A program made the translations under genes and the position numbers. Below the pieces are notes generated by a model. That model saw nothing but the letters and a program-made list of their open reading frames with translations. It was not told the DNA's origin and did not search any database. Shown in pieces: positions 49,498-51,742 of a DNA stretch of 51,742 nt. The DNA comes from Candidatus Gastranaerophilales bacterium (GTDB lineage: Bacteria > Cyanobacteriota > Vampirovibrionia > Gastranaerophilales > Gastranaerophilaceae). The first letter of the stretch is position 1. Each line of letters opens with the position of its first letter. The DNA lies in the NCBI GenBank assembly GCA_944325085.1, contig CALUYT010000007.1:1-51742 (forward strand), read 5' to 3'.

Positions 49498-49941
49498 ATG
49501 GGTATAATGGAATCAATAGATATAGGTGCAAAAGCACTTCAAGTTCATGGAAAACGTATAGATGTCCATGCCAAAAATATTGCAAACCTTGATACACCAA
49601 ATTACGTAAGAAAAATTCCTGTTTTAACTGCGGTAGATGATGTTTCTTTTCATGGACTATTGAGTAATATGAAAGAAGATGTCTTTGGCGTAGGAACTTT
49701 ACCTTATTTACAAGGTGGTGTAAATTTTTCCGGAGTAGTAGAAGATCCAACATTAGGGCAAAAAATATATAAACCGGGTCACCCTGATGCAGATGAAAAT
49801 GGTTACATAAGAGCATCAAATGTTAATGCTATGGTAGATATAGCAGATGCATTGGTTGCTCAAAGAGCTTATGAAGCAAACTTGGCACTTGTAAATATAT
49901 CAAAAACTATGGCGCAAAGAGCTTTGGAAATTGGTAAATAA
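49498..49941 (+). CDS. flgC: flagellar basal-body rod protein FlgC
   Basis: A proximal rod subunit and FlgB partner. VHAKNIANLDTPNYVRKIP (about 24-42) is the rod signature, then the block PGHPDADENGYIRASNVN and a C-terminal helix ALVAQRAYEANLALVNISKT, the classic FlgC ending. Length 147 aa is normal. GGTAGGTG precedes the ATG. fliE, which normally follows flgC, is not found next to it; an unrelated DUF3137 gene comes instead. Confidence 0.96.
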   Translation: MGIMESIDIGAKALQVHGKRIDVHAKNIANLDTPNYVRKIPVLTAVDDVSFHGLLSNMKEDVFGVGTLPYLQGGVNFSGVVEDPTLGQKIYKPGHPDADENGYIRASNVNAMVDIADALVAQRAYEANLALVNISKTMAQRALEIGK

Positions 49942-49965
49942 TTTGTAGGTAAAAAACAAAAAGGT

Positions 49966-51015
49966 ATGGAGAAATATAAAAGTCAATTTATAATAAACTT
50001 TGGTAAAAGTTTACAAGCAAATGTTTTAAAATGGAAACAAATACAAAAAGATTCTATAAAAAGTTTATATTCAATAAATTCTTTAATGGCGTATTTTTTG
50101 TTACCATTGATTGGCTTGATACCTGCAAAAAGGGAAACTTTATCTAATTATCATTGGGATATGCATGGCATTTTTTATTTATTAATTTTTTTATTGGTCA
50201 TTTATATAAATATATCTGTTACTAACAAAAATTTTCAACTGAGTATAAAAAAAATATTGTTCCCTGAACTATTAAGAGTTTTTGGGTATATATATTATGG
50301 CGAAAACACTTATTTGAAAGAACTTTTTTTAGAAACAGAGAATGAAAACATTACAGATGATTATATTAAAAATCTAATTTTAAAATATAATAATGAGACT
50401 TATGACGTAAATTTAAATAATGCTACATTTGAACAATCAAAATTGTTTACTCATAAAATTACAGAAAGACTTGATGATGATATTGTTTTTGGGGAATACA
50501 ATGATGTTAAGTTCACAATGGTAGAAACAGATTTTGGTTGGAATGCAAAGAATAAAAATCATACATACAATCGTATGTTTAAAGGGATTGCACTACATTT
50601 TAAATTAAATAAAAAAATTACTTCAAGAGTTATAATTACTACAAAATTTACATTAACTAAAATTCCTGAAAATTATGAAAAAGTAATAGTAGAGTATGAA
50701 AAATTTAATAAAAAATATAATGTGTGGGCAGAAAAAGGTACCAATGGTCAAATTGAAGCCAGATATTTACTAAATACAGCTTTTATAGATAGGTTTATGC
50801 AAATACAAACAAGCTTTAGGGTAAATGAGATGAATTGTTCTATATGCGATGATTCTTTATTAATAATGTTATGTACAGGCAAAGATTTATTTGAAATGAA
50901 TTATTTGTTTGGAAAAGTTGATGATGTAAATCAATACAAACATTTATTTGAAGAATTTGCTTCAGTTTTTTCATTTATCGATATATTAAAGTTATCAAAT
51001 AAAACAGGTTTATAA
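49966..51015 (+). CDS. DUF3137 membrane protein
   Basis: This belongs to the DUF3137 family of unknown function. Two membrane spans occur near residues 40-55 and 66-86 (FYLLIFLLVIYINI). A beta-rich soluble domain follows with family features: a repeated FKGIALHFKLNKK-type block near 207, EYEKFNKKYNVWAEKG near 245-260, ARYLLNTAFIDRFMQI near 266, and SICDDSLLIMLCTGKDLFE near 288-306. AAAGG precedes the ATG by a few bases. It is 24 nt after flgC, so probably co-transcribed with the flagellar genes. The function is unknown. Confidence 0.85.
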   Translation: MEKYKSQFIINFGKSLQANVLKWKQIQKDSIKSLYSINSLMAYFLLPLIGLIPAKRETLSNYHWDMHGIFYLLIFLLVIYINISVTNKNFQLSIKKILFPELLRVFGYIYYGENTYLKELFLETENENITDDYIKNLILKYNNETYDVNLNNATFEQSKLFTHKITERLDDDIVFGEYNDVKFTMVETDFGWNAKNKNHTYNRMFKGIALHFKLNKKITSRVIITTKFTLTKIPENYEKVIVEYEKFNKKYNVWAEKGTNGQIEARYLLNTAFIDRFMQIQTSFRVNEMNCSICDDSLLIMLCTGKDLFEMNYLFGKVDDVNQYKHLFEEFASVFSFIDILKLSNKTGL

Positions 51016-51035
51016 GATACCAGGTTAATAATTAA

Positions 51036-51470
51036 ATGTATAATAAATTAAAACAATTTAGAAAATTAAAAAAATATATAAGTTGGAATATCATTTCAAT
51101 TGTTGGTTATATAGGAATTATAATAACAATGATTTTTTTAATGATGTATTCAATAGCTGCATCTAATTTGAATATGAGATATGATCTCAATGAATTTTAT
51201 ACAGATTATATTTCCAAACATATATTTAAACCGTATATTGATTTTTACAAATTTCAAATTTTTGTAATAGTAATGTTATTGATAGGATTTGCTTTTGAAT
51301 ACAGACATAATAATGAAAATAATTTATCAGGGTTACAATTGTTTGAAAATCATGAAAAATTTTATTCAGTAATTTTTTATTCAGGGTTGATATGTAATAT
51401 AATTCCTTTAAATATTATTATTATAGTATTAATCAGCATATTAATAAAAATTATAAATGCTATGGTATAA
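51036..51470 (+). CDS. three-span membrane protein, 144 aa
   Basis: No family recognised. It has three hydrophobic segments: about 18-44 (ISIVGYIGIIITMIFLMMY), 74-86 (FQIFVIVMLLIGFAF), and 111-143 (VIFYSGLICNIIPLNIIIIV to the end). A basic N-terminus (KLKQFRKLKKY) suggests the first loop is cytoplasmic. The region between spans one and two is about 30 residues and polar. It starts 20 nt after the DUF3137 gene, with a weak AGG site, and may be its partner. Confidence 0.75.
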   Translation: MYNKLKQFRKLKKYISWNIISIVGYIGIIITMIFLMMYSIAASNLNMRYDLNEFYTDYISKHIFKPYIDFYKFQIFVIVMLLIGFAFEYRHNNENNLSGLQLFENHEKFYSVIFYSGLICNIIPLNIIIIVLISILIKIINAMV

Positions 51471-51511
51471 TACTGAATATTATTATATTACTCAGCTATT
51501 ACAAGTAATTA

Positions 51512-51520
51512 TGTTATAAT
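51512..51520 (+). promoter_or_regulatory. tRNA-Leu promoter (extended -10)
   Basis: TGT-TATAAT is an extended -10 (TG at 51512-51513, TATAAT at 51515-51520), about 19 nt before the tRNA 5' end. No strong -35 is seen, in keeping with extended -10 promoters. Confidence 0.6.
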
Positions 51521-51539
51521 AGAATTACATAAACAAAAT

Positions 51540-51620
51540 GTCGATATGGCGGAATGGTAGACGTGCACGTTTGAGGGGCGTGTGGAGAAATCCGTGGGGG
51601 TTCAAGTCCCCCCATCGACA
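51540..51620 (+). tRNA. trnL: tRNA-Leu (GAG)
   Basis: A class II tRNA with a long variable arm (GGA-GAAA-TCC). Acceptor GTCGATA pairs with ATCGAC at the 3' end (the seventh pair is A-C). Anticodon stem CACGT/GCGTG, loop TTGAGGG, anticodon GAG (reads CUC/CUU). T-arm GGGGG-TTCAAGT-CCCCC. Discriminator A73, as needed for Leu. CCA not encoded. Confidence 0.95.
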
Positions 51621-51655
51621 TTATTTTAACCAAAAAAGTTGCGAGTCGACCATTT

Positions 51656-51742
51656 ATGATTAATATACGTAAAAATCCTTTATATCACCTTATTAGTATT
51701 GCTACTTATATTTTATTAGCATTAGTCGTATTAACATGTTTT
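51656..51742 (+). CDS. partial CDS, N-terminus of a membrane protein
   Basis: An ATG at 51656 opens a frame that runs off the window end with 29 codons visible. A short basic head (INIRKNP) is followed by one long hydrophobic segment ([18 protein letters not shown]). It lies 36 nt after the tRNA-Leu. The ribosome site (GCGAG) is weak. The frame could belong to a small membrane protein or be the anchor of a larger one; its function is not readable. Confidence 0.5.
   Translation, partial: MINIRKNPLYHLISIATYILLALVVLTCF

Noticed and set aside
1-51742. Mobile elements, prophage, toxin-antitoxin or restriction genes
   Set aside because: I saw no transposase, integrase, terminal inverted repeats, or defence-type gene in the window; it is mainly housekeeping.

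Overview
The window is a low-GC (roughly 30% by eye) bacterial chromosome segment with no insertion sequences, phage genes, CRISPR arrays or rRNA. It encodes lipopolysaccharide-export genes (lptB, an LptF/G permease), a TolC/EmrAB-type envelope efflux set, a flagellar rod cluster and a cyanobacteria-like gene complement. Together with the very AT-rich coding style this fits the non-photosynthetic sister lineage of Cyanobacteria (Melainabacteria/Vampirovibrionia, probably the gut order Gastranaerophilales). That placement is inference; no 16S gene is present.

Layout. 0.4-7.3 kb: the fatty-acid/phospholipid locus in the classic order (small gene, yceD, rpmF, plsX, fabH, terminator, fabD, fabG, acpP, fabF), all leftward, with extra promoters in front of fabD and acpP. 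7.3-11.8 kb: thiE, a secreted-looking or cytosolic repeat protein of unknown role, manC, then a short charged ORF and an unusually GC-rich structured stretch. 11.8-15.2 kb: prmC, then a compact bioF-bioG-bioC biotin (pimelate) cluster. 15.2-19.1 kb: murA with a small duplicated-motif protein, a subtilisin-like protease with no signal peptide, and gloA. 19.2-24.9 kb: hisS, two glycosyltransferases, a small conserved-looking protein, ilvE and dnaN.

24.9-25.3 kb is the most interesting region: a 450-base, extremely AT-rich gene-free stretch beside dnaN with seven copies of the 9-mer TTWTCTACA, one base away from the classical DnaA box TTWTCCACA. Gene orientation is mostly leftward to its left (19 of 29 genes) and mostly rightward to its right (17 of 24). 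I propose it as the replication origin with a lineage-specific DnaA box.

25.3-37 kb: an ArnT-like glycosyltransferase, a YkgJ cysteine-cluster protein, a divergent MarR-controlled efflux locus (tolC-like // marR-emrA-emrB) with a perfect palindrome in the divergent promoter, then mfd and a PrsA/SurA-type lipoprotein foldase. 37-42 kb: a membrane-anchored alpha-helical toroid protein, a diguanylate cyclase, lptB-lptF-glycosidase, and tRNA-Cys. 42-47.4 kb, leftward: an envelope group with a C-terminal processing peptidase, a secreted HEXXH protein, a TPR protein, an FtsB/DivIC-like protein and a possible outer-membrane protein. 47.4-51.7 kb: flgF-flgG-flgB-flgC, a DUF3137 membrane protein, another membrane protein, tRNA-Leu and the start of a further gene.

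Promoters are unusually easy to read here: many genes have near-consensus -35/-10 pairs with 17-bp spacing. Several genes (hisS, bioF, mfd, the 37.1-kb gene, the 10.9-kb small ORF) have the -10 box only 6-7 nt before ATG and no Shine-Dalgarno sequence, so they are probably expressed from leaderless mRNAs, while most other genes carry clear AGGAG-type sites.
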